Source: Micromonospora inositola (GTDB taxonomy: Bacteria; Actinomycetota; Actinomycetes; Mycobacteriales; Micromonosporaceae). From it: DNA of 64,000 nt. Location of the stretch: NCBI RefSeq assembly GCF_900090285.1, contig NZ_LT607754.1, forward strand, positions 868,001 to 932,000, given 5' to 3'. How positions within the stretch are numbered: the stretch's first letter is position 1; every line of letters starts with the position of its first letter. Both the position numbers and the translations under genes were made by a program. Below the pieces are notes generated by a model, which was not told the origin of the DNA, searched no databases, and worked only from the letters and a program-made list of their open reading frames with translations. Below are positions 42,312-51,259 of the stretch, in pieces.

Positions 42312-43229
42312 TCAGCGCGGGTGGTTGGGGTCGTCCCGGTGGAAGCGCTGGGTGTGGTCGCCGTCGGGCGGGGTCGGCTGGCCGAACTCCGGTGACTGCC
42401 GCGGGATGGCCTGGGTCGGGTCGGCCGACGGCGGCTGGCCGAACGGTGGCGCCGAGTGCGGGGCGCCGGCCGGCGGGGCCGAGTGCGGCGCGGTGCCGTA
42501 CGGCGGGGCGGTGTTGAACGGCGGCGCCGACGGGTTCGGCTGCCCGTGCTGGCCGGGCGGCGGGTAGCCGCCGGGCTGGTTCGGGGCCGGGTAGCCGGGC
42601 TGGTTGGGGGCCGGGTAACCGCCGGCCGACGGGTAGCCGCCCGGGCCGGGCACCGGGTAGCCGCCGGGCTGGCCGGGGTGGCCGCCCTGCTGCGGCCAAC
42701 CGGGCTGCGGCTGGCCGTAGACGCCGGGCTGCGGCTTGGGCCGGGGCGTGTAGTACAGGGCGCGCCAGACCTTGAAGACGACGTATCCGGCGACGGCGAA
42801 GATCGCCAGCCAGGCGGCCCGGGTCAGCAGCCCGAGCAGGGCGTCGAGCACCTCCGCCTCGGCGAGCCGGCCGACGAGCCAGATCAGGAAGGTCAGCGCG
42901 CCGAAGAGCGCGCCGAACGCGTACTCGCCGAGGGCGACCTGGGTGATCAGCTTGGCCTTGGGCAGCACCGGCCGCACATGGGTGGCGAGCAGCACGGCCA
43001 GCACCGGCAGCACGGTCGACTCGACGCCGACGAAGATGAAGAAGGTGCTCCCCGCCCGGCCGCTGAAGGTGCTGTAGTCGTCCATCGGCACCAGCAGCCG
43101 GAAGAGGCCGACGAAGAGAAGCACGGCGTTCGCGCCGAGCAGTACGAGCGCGGCCAGTTCGCGCAGTGGCTTGGTCAGCTGGCTGGCCTGCGTCGCGTCG
43201 GTGGACGCGGGCTCGGCGGGGCTGGTCAC
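42312..43229 (-). CDS. Four-helix membrane protein with Pro/Gly/Tyr-rich tail
   Basis: A 305-residue membrane protein. Four hydrophobic segments lie between residues about 25 and 160 (LAALVLLGANAVLLFVGLFR; FFIFVGVESTVLPVLAVLLA; YAFGALFGALTFLIWLVGRL; AAWLAIFAVAGYVVFKVWRA). A 140-residue cytoplasmic tail of imperfect GYP/APNQPG repeats follows (PGGYPAPNQPG-type units), with no charged patches until DDPNHPR. The layout resembles many actinobacterial membrane proteins whose tails bind cell-division or secretion proteins. Start is GTG after GGGGAG. No function is assigned. Confidence 0.75.
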   Translation of the reverse strand: MTSPAEPASTDATQASQLTKPLRELAALVLLGANAVLLFVGLFRLLVPMDDYSTFSGRAGSTFFIFVGVESTVLPVLAVLLATHVRPVLPKAKLITQVALGEYAFGALFGALTFLIWLVGRLAEAEVLDALLGLLTRAAWLAIFAVAGYVVFKVWRALYYTPRPKPQPGVYGQPQPGWPQQGGHPGQPGGYPVPGPGGYPSAGGYPAPNQPGYPAPNQPGGYPPPGQHGQPNPSAPPFNTAPPYGTAPHSAPPAGAPHSAPPFGQPPSADPTQAIPRQSPEFGQPTPPDGDHTQRFHRDDPNHPR

Positions 43230-43556
43230 GAGCTCCCCCTGGGGACGAAAACGGACAGTTGCCGACGTGAGCCTAGTCTGCTTACTACTGGTTGCTCATT
43301 GGTGAGCGGTTCGGATTATTCGCTCTCCGCTCGGTGCTGGCCGGGCTGGACTCCTGGACCGGCAGTCTGGTCCGGTGGCGATCGGTCCTGTCCTGCAGGA
43401 TCTGCTTCACCTTGTGGTGTGGGGTTTGCAGGGCGATGTCGGGGTCGCCTGCTCGTTGCAGGATGCGGACGGACTCATCGGCACGTGAGTGCGCCGCCAC
43501 GACGCCCAGCTGTCACCGACAGTAACCACCATGACCGAGCATCCAAGGCCGGCTGT
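43230..43556. other. Intergenic stretch between the membrane protein and cofD promoters
   Basis: About 330 bases between divergent genes. An inverted repeat GCTCA-TTGG-TGAGC lies near 43303. Frames on both strands are open in parts but have no start with a ribosome site and resemble no protein known to me. Base composition is less GC-rich than the flanking genes, consistent with promoters and perhaps an old insertion scar. Confidence 0.45.
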
Positions 43557-43594
43557 AAGCATGTGGTGGGACGGATTCAAGCATGTGGTGGGAC
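43557..43594 (+). repeat. Direct repeat of 16 bp upstream of cofD
   Basis: AAGCATGTGGTGGGAC occurs at 43557-43572 and again at 43579-43594, a 22-base period (two helical turns), ending 62 bases before the cofD ATG. The spacing suits side-by-side binding of a regulator on one DNA face. Confidence 0.6.
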
Positions 43595-43656
43595 TAGAAA
43601 TCACGTCTCCCCGGCCACCGGCGGACGGCGGCGGCCCGTGCGCAAGGATGGACGCC

Positions 43657-44604
43657 ATGCGCATCGTGGTTCTGACCGGCGGGATCGGCGGCGCCCGGTT
43701 CCTGCTCGGCGTCCGGGCGTACGCCCGGGAGGTGGGGGCCGAGGTGACCGCTGTGGTCAACGTCGGCGACGACCTGCTGCTGCACGGGTTGAAGGTCTGC
43801 CCCGACCTGGACAGCGTGATGTACACGCTGGGCGGCGGCGCCGACCCGGAGCGGGGCTGGGGTCGGGTGGGTGAGACCTGGACGGTCAAGTCGGAACTCT
43901 CGGCGTACGGCGCCGAGCCGAGCTGGTTCGGCCTCGGCGACAAGGACATCGCGACGCACCTGGTGCGGTCGACGATGCTCAACGCCGGGTATCCGCTCTC
44001 CGCGGTGACCCGGGCGCTGGCCACCCGGTGGGAGCCGGGCCTGGCCATGCTGCCGGCCACCGACGACCGGCTGGAGACCCACGTGGTCGTGGATGGCGAC
44101 CAGGGGCAGCGGGCGATCCACTTCCAGGAGTGGTGGGTGCGGTACCGGGCGGACATCCCGACGCACCGGTTCGTCTTCGTCGGCGCGGAGACCGCGAAGC
44201 CGGCGCCGGGGGTGCTGGAGGCGATCGGCTCCGCCGACGTGGTGCTGATCGCGCCGAGCAACCCGGTGGTGAGCATCGCGCCGATCCTGGCCGTACCCGG
44301 GTTGCGCGAAGCGGTCACCGACGGGCCGGCGCCGGTGGTGGGCCTGTCGCCGGTCATCGGCGGGGCGCCGGTGCGCGGCATGGCCGATCGTTGCCTGGCC
44401 GTGCTCGGCGTGGAGTGCAGCGCGGCCGGGGTGGGCGGGCTCTACGGCGGACGGTCGACGGGCGGGCTGCTCGACGGCTGGCTGGTCGCGCCGGAGGACG
44501 AGGGCGCACTGGTGCCGGAGGTGACCGTGCGGACGGCGCCGCTGCGGATGACCGACGAGGCGGCGACGGTAGCGATGGTCCGCGCCGCATTGGAGCTGGT
44601 GTGA
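43657..44604 (+). CDS. cofD: 2-phospho-L-lactate (phosphoenolpyruvyl) transferase
   Basis: A 315-residue CofD/FbiA protein that transfers the lactyl-phosphate (in actinobacteria, phosphoenolpyruvyl) group onto FO to form (dehydro-)F420-0. The nucleotide-binding start RIVVLTGGIGGARFLLGV, VNVGDDLLLHGLKVCPDLD, TLGGGADPERGWGR and ADVVLIAPSNPVVSIAPIL are all diagnostic. AAGGA stands 8 bases before ATG 43657, which I prefer over the ATG three codons upstream. CofE starts within its stop (GTGA), so the two steps are coupled. Confidence 0.94.
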   Translation: MRIVVLTGGIGGARFLLGVRAYAREVGAEVTAVVNVGDDLLLHGLKVCPDLDSVMYTLGGGADPERGWGRVGETWTVKSELSAYGAEPSWFGLGDKDIATHLVRSTMLNAGYPLSAVTRALATRWEPGLAMLPATDDRLETHVVVDGDQGQRAIHFQEWWVRYRADIPTHRFVFVGAETAKPAPGVLEAIGSADVVLIAPSNPVVSIAPILAVPGLREAVTDGPAPVVGLSPVIGGAPVRGMADRCLAVLGVECSAAGVGGLYGGRSTGGLLDGWLVAPEDEGALVPEVTVRTAPLRMTDEAATVAMVRAALELV

Positions 44605-45689
44605 GGCTGGAGATCCTGCCGGTGCCGGGCATCGGCGACGTGACCGAGGGCGATGACCTGGCGGCGCTGATCGCCACCGCGGCGCCGTGGCTGCACGACG
44701 GCGACGTGCTCGTGGTGACCAGCAAGATCGTGTCGAAGGCGGAGGGCCGGCTGGTCGACGTGCCCGCGGACGGCCCGGAGCGGCTCGCCGCCCGGGACGA
44801 GGTGCTCGCCGCCGAGACGGCCCGGGTGGTGGCCGCCCGGGGGGCGACCCGGATCGTGCAGACCCACCACGGCTTCGTGATGGCCTCCGCCGGGATCGAC
44901 GCCTCGAACGTCGACAAGACCCGGCTGGTGCTCCTCCCGGAGGACCCGGACGCCTCGGCCCGGGCGTTGCGCGCCGCGCTGCGGGACCGCTACGACCTCG
45001 ACGTCGCGGTGATCATCAGCGACACGATGGGCCGGCCCTGGCGCAACGGGCTCACCGACGTGGCGCTCGGGGTGGCCGGGATGCCTGCCATCCGGGACCA
45101 CCGGGGCGAGATCGATCCGTACGGCAACGAGCTGCAACTGACCCAGATGGCCGTGGTCGACGAGCTGGCCGGCGCCGGCGAGCTGATCAAGGGCAAGTGC
45201 GACCAGGTGCCGGTCGCGGTGGTGCGGGGCTACCTCGGCGTGGCCCGGGCCGACGACGGCGAGGGCGCCCGGGCCCTGGTCCGGGACGCCGAGCTGGACC
45301 TCTTCTCGCTGGGTACCGCCGAAGCGAAGGCGGCCGGGCTCCGCGCGGCCGCCACCCTGGCAGACGGGCCCGGGCCGACGCCGGCCGACCCGGCCGCGGT
45401 CGACCGGGCCGTCGCCGCGGTCGCCGACGTGGTCGCGCCCGGCACGGTCTTCACCCACGTCAGGGACGAGGAGGTACGCGCCGGTCTGGTGGCCACCGTG
45501 CCGGGCTGGCCGGAGCGGGCCAGCGGGCTGCTCCTCGGTGCCCCGCCGACCCCGGTCGACCAGCCGGACCTGGTGCGCTTCGGCGCCGACCTGCAGCGGC
45601 TGCGGACCGCGCTGGCCGCGGAGGGGATCTCCTCCGCGCTCCTGCCGCCGCCCGTCGGCAGCACCGCCAGCGCCGCCCTGGCCATCTGA
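44601..45689 (+). CDS. cofE: F420-0:gamma-glutamyl ligase (CofE) with short C-terminal extension
   Basis: A 362-residue protein. Residues about 1-245 are the CofE ligase, which adds glutamates to F420-0: VVTSKIVSKAEGRLVDV, TRIVQTHHGFVMASAGIDAS, VIISDTMGRPWRNGLTDVAL, ELAGAGELIKGKCDQVP. The remaining 115 residues do not show the nitroreductase motifs of mycobacterial FbiB, which is about 448 residues and reduces dehydro-F420-0; they are Ala/Pro-rich with a few conserved-looking blocks (GTVFTHVRDEEVRAGL). So a separate reductase may be needed. GTG start overlaps the cofD stop. Confidence 0.92.
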   Translation: MRLEILPVPGIGDVTEGDDLAALIATAAPWLHDGDVLVVTSKIVSKAEGRLVDVPADGPERLAARDEVLAAETARVVAARGATRIVQTHHGFVMASAGIDASNVDKTRLVLLPEDPDASARALRAALRDRYDLDVAVIISDTMGRPWRNGLTDVALGVAGMPAIRDHRGEIDPYGNELQLTQMAVVDELAGAGELIKGKCDQVPVAVVRGYLGVARADDGEGARALVRDAELDLFSLGTAEAKAAGLRAAATLADGPGPTPADPAAVDRAVAAVADVVAPGTVFTHVRDEEVRAGLVATVPGWPERASGLLLGAPPTPVDQPDLVRFGADLQRLRTALAAEGISSALLPPPVGSTASAALAI

Positions 45690-45767
45690 CCCGCGGCCCG
45701 CGCCGGCCGGCCTCCGCACCCTGGGACCAGCCGCGCCGATGTCGGCCGCCCGGGCGGTACGGGTGGG

Positions 45768-46772
45768 TCAGGCGTCGAGCATGGCGCGGCCGAGCGGGGT
45801 GAGGGTGTGCAGCACGGTGTTGCGGTCCCGGTGGCTGACCAGCAGCCCGGCGTTGCGCAGCACGGCGGTGTGCTGGCTGGCCGCGGCCGGCGAGATGTGC
45901 AGCCGGCGGGCCACCTCGCCGGTGGTGCAGCCGTCGTCGGTCGCCTCCAGCACGGCGGCGCGGGTCCGCCCGAGCAGGGCCGCCAGGGCTTGGCGGTTCC
46001 CGTCGGTCGGCGCCTGGCCGGCGCCCCGGCCGGGCTCCGGGGCGAGTCCGCCGAGCCGGTCGACCGGGTAGACCAGCACCGGGCGCAGGGCCGGGTCGAG
46101 CAGCGCGACCGGGGTCCGCGCGCAGAAGAACGACGGGACCAGCAGCAACCCCCTGCCGTCCAGGTGCAGCTCCCGGGTGTCCGGGTAGTCGAGCACCTCG
46201 AGCATGCCCGCCTCCCAGCGCATGCTCGGGCGCAGGCTGGCGAGCAGTCCCTCCACACCGCCGTCGAGCAGGGCCCGGGCCCGCCGCGCCCGGTCGGCCT
46301 CGACCGCGGCCCGGATCCGGGGCCAGAACGGCGCGATGGCCAGCTCCTGGTACCGCGCCATCGAGTCGGTGAGGTGGCTCAGCACCTCGGGCTCGCCCCG
46401 GGCCAGCGCGGACGCCGAAGAGGGCAGGGTGGTCTCCCCGGCCAGCAGGGTCAGGTCCCGGCGGAGCAGCCCGACCGGAGTGCCCCGGACCGCCTCCAGC
46501 CCCGCGCCGAAGCCCGCCAGGCTCTCGTACGGGGTGAGGAAGTCGGGGAAGTAGCCGCGGGGCGGGTTCAGCGCGAAGAGAAGGCGGAGGCGGTCCGCGG
46601 CGCTGTCCGTACGCAGGGTCCGGGCCACGCTGCGCCGCCAGTTCGCCATCAGCGGGTCCCGGCTGCGGCCCTGCAGCAGGTGCAGGCTGAGGACCAGTTC
46701 CCAGACCGGGTCCGCGGCGGGGGCCACCCTGGTCCGCAGGATGTCCTCGCTCGTGAAAAAGATCTTCAGCAT
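45768..46772 (-). CDS. ArsR-type winged-helix regulator with large N-terminal domain
   Basis: A 334-residue regulator. The C-terminal 75 residues are an ArsR helix-turn-helix (TTGEVARRLHISPAAASQHT; LRNAGLLVSHRDRNTVLHTL). The first 250 residues form an unknown domain common to a family of actinobacterial ArsR-like proteins (LTPYESLAGFGAGLEAVRGT; ELHLDGRGLLLVPSFFC). No metal-binding CxC of ArsR sensors is seen, so the signal is likely not arsenic. It is convergent with cofE and stands alone; about 260 bases upstream hold its promoter and no gene. Confidence 0.82.
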   Translation of the reverse strand: MLKIFFTSEDILRTRVAPAADPVWELVLSLHLLQGRSRDPLMANWRRSVARTLRTDSAADRLRLLFALNPPRGYFPDFLTPYESLAGFGAGLEAVRGTPVGLLRRDLTLLAGETTLPSSASALARGEPEVLSHLTDSMARYQELAIAPFWPRIRAAVEADRARRARALLDGGVEGLLASLRPSMRWEAGMLEVLDYPDTRELHLDGRGLLLVPSFFCARTPVALLDPALRPVLVYPVDRLGGLAPEPGRGAGQAPTDGNRQALAALLGRTRAAVLEATDDGCTTGEVARRLHISPAAASQHTAVLRNAGLLVSHRDRNTVLHTLTPLGRAMLDA

Positions 46773-47031
46773 GGAGTGCTCCCGGGGGCGGGCAGAGGGT
46801 TTGGCCGCCGACCATCTGCACTGTACCCGCCGGCACTAATCTCCATCTTTAAGCGTGAGCTGAAAAACCTCGACGTGGCCGGGCCCGATTGGGCATGCTT
46901 CCCCTTACCCACCGGGGCCGGTACGTCACCGGCGCCGGGGCGACCGAGGGCCGGGGAACCGGCGACCGGGCGGCACCACGAGGGTCTGCGGCCCACGCTC
47001 CGCAGAGGTGTCACCCGGTCACCCCCCGGGC

Positions 47032-48081
47032 TCAAGCCGGTTGTCCGTCCCTCCAGAGCGCGACCCGATGGTCCTCGTCGGTGACGTACCAGCAGCCTCC
47101 CGCCCGCTCGGCCAGGCCCTCCACGTGATGGAACGGCGCCAGGTCGGCGACCACCTTCCCGGCCACCCGCGCGTCCGGCGTGACGTCGAGCCGGAAGCGG
47201 ACGTGCCGCGAGGTCACCTCGCCGCCCTGCGGATGATCGTCGAGCAGCACCGACCCCTTGCCCAGCGCGTCGATCGACCCGACCACCGCCGCGTACCCGC
47301 CGTCCGCGGTGGGCGCGATCGCCCGGAAGCCGGCCAGCGCGCCCGGCGGGGTCACCCCGGTCAGCGCGTACGCCCCGACGGCCCGGGGCCAGGCCGGGTC
47401 GGCGGCGAACATCCCGGCCACCCCGGCCAGCTCGACCAGGATCGGCTCGCCCTCGGCGGTCACCGGGAACCGGAGCCCGAGAAGCACCGTGCCGGCCGGC
47501 GTGAAGGCGGCCGCCTCGACGTTGAGCGGCAGGTCGTGCTCGGCCAGCCGGCTCACCCAACTCTTCGCCCGGGCGGTGCCCCGGGCCAGGGTCTCCACGA
47601 TGAACCGGTGCCGGACCCGCTCGCCCGGGGGCAGCGGCGTCAGCGGCGCGGCGGCGAGCGCGTCATTGACCGCCCGGTGCAGCCGGAACCGGTTTCGCAC
47701 CACGTGCACAGGCAGCGTTCCGGTCGCGGCGTCGTCCTCCCGGAACCGGGCCACGAACGCCCGTCGGGGCCGCAGCGGGCCTGCCTTCGAGCCGAAGTGC
47801 GAGCCGAAGACGTACACCCAGCCGTCGTGGTGGGCGAGCGCCTCACCGTCCTCTGTCCGGCCGTTCTCCGCGCCGGCGTCGGCGGCGACGTGGTGCGCCA
47901 CCCACTCGCCGTTCGCGCGTTCGAGCAGCAGGGCCAGGCAACGTTCCACCGGGCCCTCGTCCAGGACGGTCCAGAAGCCGCGCCGCGCGCGGTGCGCGCG
48001 CAGCAACGCCGGCGAGCGGACCGGCAGCAGGTCACTGGCCTCGTTGCCGGCCACGACGAACTCGACGAGTCGCAGGGTCAC
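47032..48081 (-). CDS. Conserved hypothetical protein (DUF3616-like)
   Basis: A 349-residue soluble protein that reads like a beta-propeller esterase-like family (DUF3616): LVEFVVAGNEASDLLPVRSP, AEDGEALAHHDGWVYVFGSH, HFGSKAGPLRPRRAFVAR, SRLAEHDLPLNVEAAAFTPA, GSIDALGKGSVLLDD and a final CWYVTDEDHRVALWRDG. Repeated strand-turn-strand stretches support a propeller. No catalytic triad is evident. GTG at 48081 is a weakly supported start; the divergent Nudix gene begins 39 bases away. Function is unknown. Confidence 0.65.
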   Translation of the reverse strand: MTLRLVEFVVAGNEASDLLPVRSPALLRAHRARRGFWTVLDEGPVERCLALLLERANGEWVAHHVAADAGAENGRTEDGEALAHHDGWVYVFGSHFGSKAGPLRPRRAFVARFREDDAATGTLPVHVVRNRFRLHRAVNDALAAAPLTPLPPGERVRHRFIVETLARGTARAKSWVSRLAEHDLPLNVEAAAFTPAGTVLLGLRFPVTAEGEPILVELAGVAGMFAADPAWPRAVGAYALTGVTPPGALAGFRAIAPTADGGYAAVVGSIDALGKGSVLLDDHPQGGEVTSRHVRFRLDVTPDARVAGKVVADLAPFHHVEGLAERAGGCWYVTDEDHRVALWRDGQPA

Positions 48082-48120
48082 TGAACCAGGGTACGGAGAC
48101 CGCGCTCGTAGAGTGTCGGG

Positions 48121-48732
48121 GTGCCCGACATCGTCCCCGTCACCGCTCCCGCCGTCCCGTCGCCCACCGCCGAGGCGTACGCCGACCTGCACGCCGACGC
48201 CTGCGCCGTGCTGACCGGCTGGACCCCGACCGGTGCGGCGGCGGATGCGGCGCGGGACAGCACGCTGGACCTGCTGGCGGCGGGACCGGTGGCGATGAGC
48301 CGGGGCCACCGCGCCGGGCACGTCACCGCCAGCGCGCTGGTGCTCGATCCCACCGGTGGGCGGGTGCTGCTCTGCTTGCACGGCAAGTTCCGCAAGTGGG
48401 TGCAGCTCGGCGGGCACTGCGAGCCCGGCGACCGGACCCTGGCGGGCGCCGCGCTGCGCGAGGCCACCGAGGAGTCCGGGATCGCCGGCCTGGCAATCGA
48501 CCCGGTCCCGATCGACGTGGACATCCACCCGGTCGGCTGCCAGGGCGGCTCGCTGCACTACGACGTCCGGTTCGCGGTGTTCGCCCCGGCCGGGGCCACC
48601 GAGCGGGTCAGCGCCGAGTCGGCGGCGCTGGGCTGGTTCCCGCCGGACCGGCTGCCCGAGCCGCTGGCCGACGGGACGGTCCAGCTCGTCGCGCCGGCCC
48701 TGGCCGCCCTGGCCCGCCGGTCCGCCGGCTGA
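48121..48732 (+). CDS. Nudix hydrolase
   Basis: A 203-residue Nudix protein. The Nudix box begins at G98 (GHCEPGDRTLAGAALREATE, then ESG), matching GX5EX7REUXEEXGU, and would bind Mg and hydrolyse a nucleoside diphosphate linked to another group. The approach segment LVLDPTGGRVLLCLHGKFRK is typical. An N-terminal helical extension of about 60 residues precedes the domain. Substrate is unknown. It is divergent from the conserved hypothetical gene and convergent with manC. Confidence 0.88.
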   Translation: MPDIVPVTAPAVPSPTAEAYADLHADACAVLTGWTPTGAAADAARDSTLDLLAAGPVAMSRGHRAGHVTASALVLDPTGGRVLLCLHGKFRKWVQLGGHCEPGDRTLAGAALREATEESGIAGLAIDPVPIDVDIHPVGCQGGSLHYDVRFAVFAPAGATERVSAESAALGWFPPDRLPEPLADGTVQLVAPALAALARRSAG

Positions 48733-48809
48733 ACCGGCGGCCGCTCACCCGCCGCGGCCGGAACGGCCCGCCAGCCCCGCCGGCACGTGACCCAGTCGGC
48801 CCGCAGGGA

Positions 48810-49901
48810 TCAGACCAGGCCCTCCTCGCCGCGTTCCTTCAGCTCGTCGACCAGCTTCTTGACGTCCTGGGCCCGGTCGCGGGGGCAGACCAGCACGGCG
48901 TCCGGGGTGTCCACCACGACCAGGTCGTGCACGCCGAGGGCGGCCACCAGCCGGCCCGACTGCGGCACCACCACCAGGCCGGAGGTGTCCCGCAGCAGCA
49001 CGCCCGGCTTGCCTTCGATGCCGAGCACCACGTTGCCGTCGGCGTCGGCGGGGAGCACCTCGCCGAGGGTGTGGAAGTCGCCGACGTCGTTCCAGCCGAA
49101 GTCGCCCGGCACGGTGGCCACCCGGCCGGCCGTCGCCGCGCCCTCCATCACCGCGTAGTCCACGGAGATCTTCGGCAGGGTCGGCCAGACCGTGCCCAGC
49201 ACATCGTCCTGCTCCGGGGTGCCCCAGGCCGCCGCGATCGCGGTGATCCCGGCGTGCAGCGCCGGCTGCTGCCGGGCCAACTCGGCCAGGAAGACGTCCA
49301 CCCGCCAGACGAACATGCTGGCGTTCCACAGGTGCCGCCCCGAGCGGACGTACCCCTCGGCCACCTCGGCGGCCGGCTTCTCCTTGAACTCGGTGACCGG
49401 GCGCAGTGGACCGTCACCGGTCGGCTCGCCGGTCTCCAGGTAGCCGTAGCCGGTCTCCGGCCGGGTCGGGGTGATCCCCACCGTCATCAGCAGCCCCCGC
49501 TCGGCGCCGCCGATCGCCTGGCGCACGGTCTCCGCCCAACGGGCCGGGTCACCGATCAGGTGGTCGGCGGCGAACGAGCCCATCACCGCCGCCGGGTCAC
49601 GCTCCGCGATCACCGCCGCCGCGAGCGCGATGGCCGCGCAGGAGTCCCGCGGCGAGGGCTCGACCAGGATGTTCTCCTCCGGGAGGCCGGCCAGTTGCCG
49701 GGCCACCGCCGCGACGTGCGCGGCACCGGTGACCACCAACGTGCGCTCGGGTGCGGTCAGCGGCGCGAGCCGGTCCACCGTGGCCTGCAGCAGCGAGGCC
49801 GGGGTGCCGGTCAGCGGGTGGAGGAACTTGGGATGCCCGGCACGGGACAGCGGCCACAACCTCGTGCCGCTGCCACCCGCCGGGATGACGGCGTAGAACA
49901 T
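48810..49901 (-). CDS. manC: Mannose-1-phosphate guanylyltransferase
   Basis: A 363-residue nucleotidyltransferase that makes GDP-mannose from mannose-1-P and GTP. The GTP-binding signature is at the start (AVIPAGGSGTRLWPLSRAGH PK), with VEPSPRDSCAAIALAA, FKEKP and GFGW-like DFGWNDVGDFHTLGE further on. GDP-mannose feeds cell-wall mannans and glycolipids. The ATG at 49901 begins the conserved sequence; the alternative GTG two codons upstream adds nothing. It follows the glycosyltransferase gene by 63 bases and lies near UDP-glucose dehydrogenase, suggesting a sugar-activation neighbourhood. Confidence 0.92.
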   Translation of the reverse strand: MFYAVIPAGGSGTRLWPLSRAGHPKFLHPLTGTPASLLQATVDRLAPLTAPERTLVVTGAAHVAAVARQLAGLPEENILVEPSPRDSCAAIALAAAVIAERDPAAVMGSFAADHLIGDPARWAETVRQAIGGAERGLLMTVGITPTRPETGYGYLETGEPTGDGPLRPVTEFKEKPAAEVAEGYVRSGRHLWNASMFVWRVDVFLAELARQQPALHAGITAIAAAWGTPEQDDVLGTVWPTLPKISVDYAVMEGAATAGRVATVPGDFGWNDVGDFHTLGEVLPADADGNVVLGIEGKPGVLLRDTSGLVVVPQSGRLVAALGVHDLVVVDTPDAVLVCPRDRAQDVKKLVDELKERGEEGLV

Positions 49902-49964
49902 CAGCACATCATGCCCGAACCGCCATGCTACGGACGCACTGTCGTCCGTACCGGCACCGCACGT

Positions 49965-51110
49965 TCAGGAACGGGCCCGGCTCCACGCCGCGATGTGCAC
50001 CTCGGCGCTGGACTCCCAGGTGAACTCCTTGGCCCGGTCGAAACCGGCCTTGGCCAGGGAGAGCCGGCGGTGCTCGTCGTCCAGCAGGGCGGCCAGGTCG
50101 GTGGCGATCTGGGCCGGATCCTCGCTGGTGTAGGCCACCGCGTCACCGCCCACCTCGGGCAGGGACAGCCGGGGCGTGGTCAGCACCGGCGCGGCGCAGG
50201 CCATCGCCTCCAGGATCGGCAGGCCGAAACCCTCGCCGTACGACGGGTAGGCGGCGACCAGGGCACCGCCGAGGAAGCCGGGCAGGTCGGCGTAGCGCAG
50301 GTAGCCCGGGCGGAGCAGCCGCAGGTGGGACGGGACCTCGGCCACGGCGCGGTCGATGTCGTCGTCGTGCCCCTGGCCGCCGGCGATGACCAGGGCTGGC
50401 GGGTCGGTCCGGTCGGCCACCGCGCGGGCCCAGCCGCGGATCAGGTTGGGTACGTTCTTCCGCGGCTCCTTGGCCCCGAGGAACGCGATGTAGCTGCTGC
50501 TGCCCAGCCCCAGCCGGGCCCGGACCCGGGCCTTCTCCTCCTCGCTCGGGGCGTGGAAGGCGGCCTGGTCGACACCGTGGTACGCCACGTCGATCCGGGT
50601 CGGGTCGGCGTCGAGCAGCCGGATCAGCTCGTCCCGGGTGGCCTTGCTCGGCACGATCACCCGGTCGGCGCGGCGCAGCGACGTCTTGATCGCGCTGCGG
50701 AAGAACGTCCGGCGGGACTTGTCGTAGTGCTCCGGCTCGGTGAAGAAGGTCGCGTCGTGCACGGTGACCGTGACCGGGCAGCCGGCCCGCAGCGGGCAGG
50801 TGTAAAAGGGCGAGTGCAGCACCTCCGCGCCCACCTGCTGGGCGAGCAGCGGCAGGCCGGTCTGCTCCCAGGCGAGCCGGGCGGGACGGTGCGCGACCGC
50901 CGCCGGGGCGGGGATGACCTCGGCCCCGGGCAGCATCCGGGTGTAGCGCTCCAGGTCGGTGCGGAGGCTCACCACGGCCAGGTCCACGCCGGATCCGCAG
51001 ACCTTGCCGAGGGCGCCGAGCAGGCCGTCGACGTATCTACCGACGCCGCCACGGTCGGCGGGGACACTCGTGGCGTCGATGAGCACGCGGGGCGGGCGAC
51101 CGGCGGTCAC
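49965..51110 (-). CDS. Glycosyltransferase family 4-type protein
   Basis: A 381-residue GT-B glycosyltransferase. The N-terminal domain has DATSVPADRGGVGRYVDGLL, and the C-terminal donor-binding domain has FLGAKEPRKNVPNLIRGWA, PSYGEGFGLPILEAMACAAP and LPEVGGDAVAY, the usual E-x7-E motif. A mannosyl or other sugar transfer for envelope glycans is likely given the following manC. GAGGAG 7 bases before GTG 51110 fixes the start well inside a longer open frame. No signal peptide, so it works in the cytoplasm or at the membrane. Confidence 0.88.
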   Translation of the reverse strand: MTAGRPPRVLIDATSVPADRGGVGRYVDGLLGALGKVCGSGVDLAVVSLRTDLERYTRMLPGAEVIPAPAAVAHRPARLAWEQTGLPLLAQQVGAEVLHSPFYTCPLRAGCPVTVTVHDATFFTEPEHYDKSRRTFFRSAIKTSLRRADRVIVPSKATRDELIRLLDADPTRIDVAYHGVDQAAFHAPSEEEKARVRARLGLGSSSYIAFLGAKEPRKNVPNLIRGWARAVADRTDPPALVIAGGQGHDDDIDRAVAEVPSHLRLLRPGYLRYADLPGFLGGALVAAYPSYGEGFGLPILEAMACAAPVLTTPRLSLPEVGGDAVAYTSEDPAQIATDLAALLDDEHRRLSLAKAGFDRAKEFTWESSAEVHIAAWSRARS

Positions 51111-51259
51111 GGGGCGACTCCTCAGGCTGGGGTCTGTGGTGAACAACACTGTCGGCAAGCCTACGCCGGGGCGGGGCCCCGACGCTGACTGCGACCCGAC
51201 GGTACGCCGACTTGTCATCGTCATCGAGTACGGGCTCCGAGCGCGTATCGTTCGCGTCG

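Noticed and set aside
43285..43500. A 71-codon minus-strand frame and a 77-codon plus-strand frame in the gap before cofD
   Set aside because: Neither has a ribosome site or known similarity, and codon-position bias is weak. I considered a transposase remnant but saw no catalytic motif or terminal repeats.
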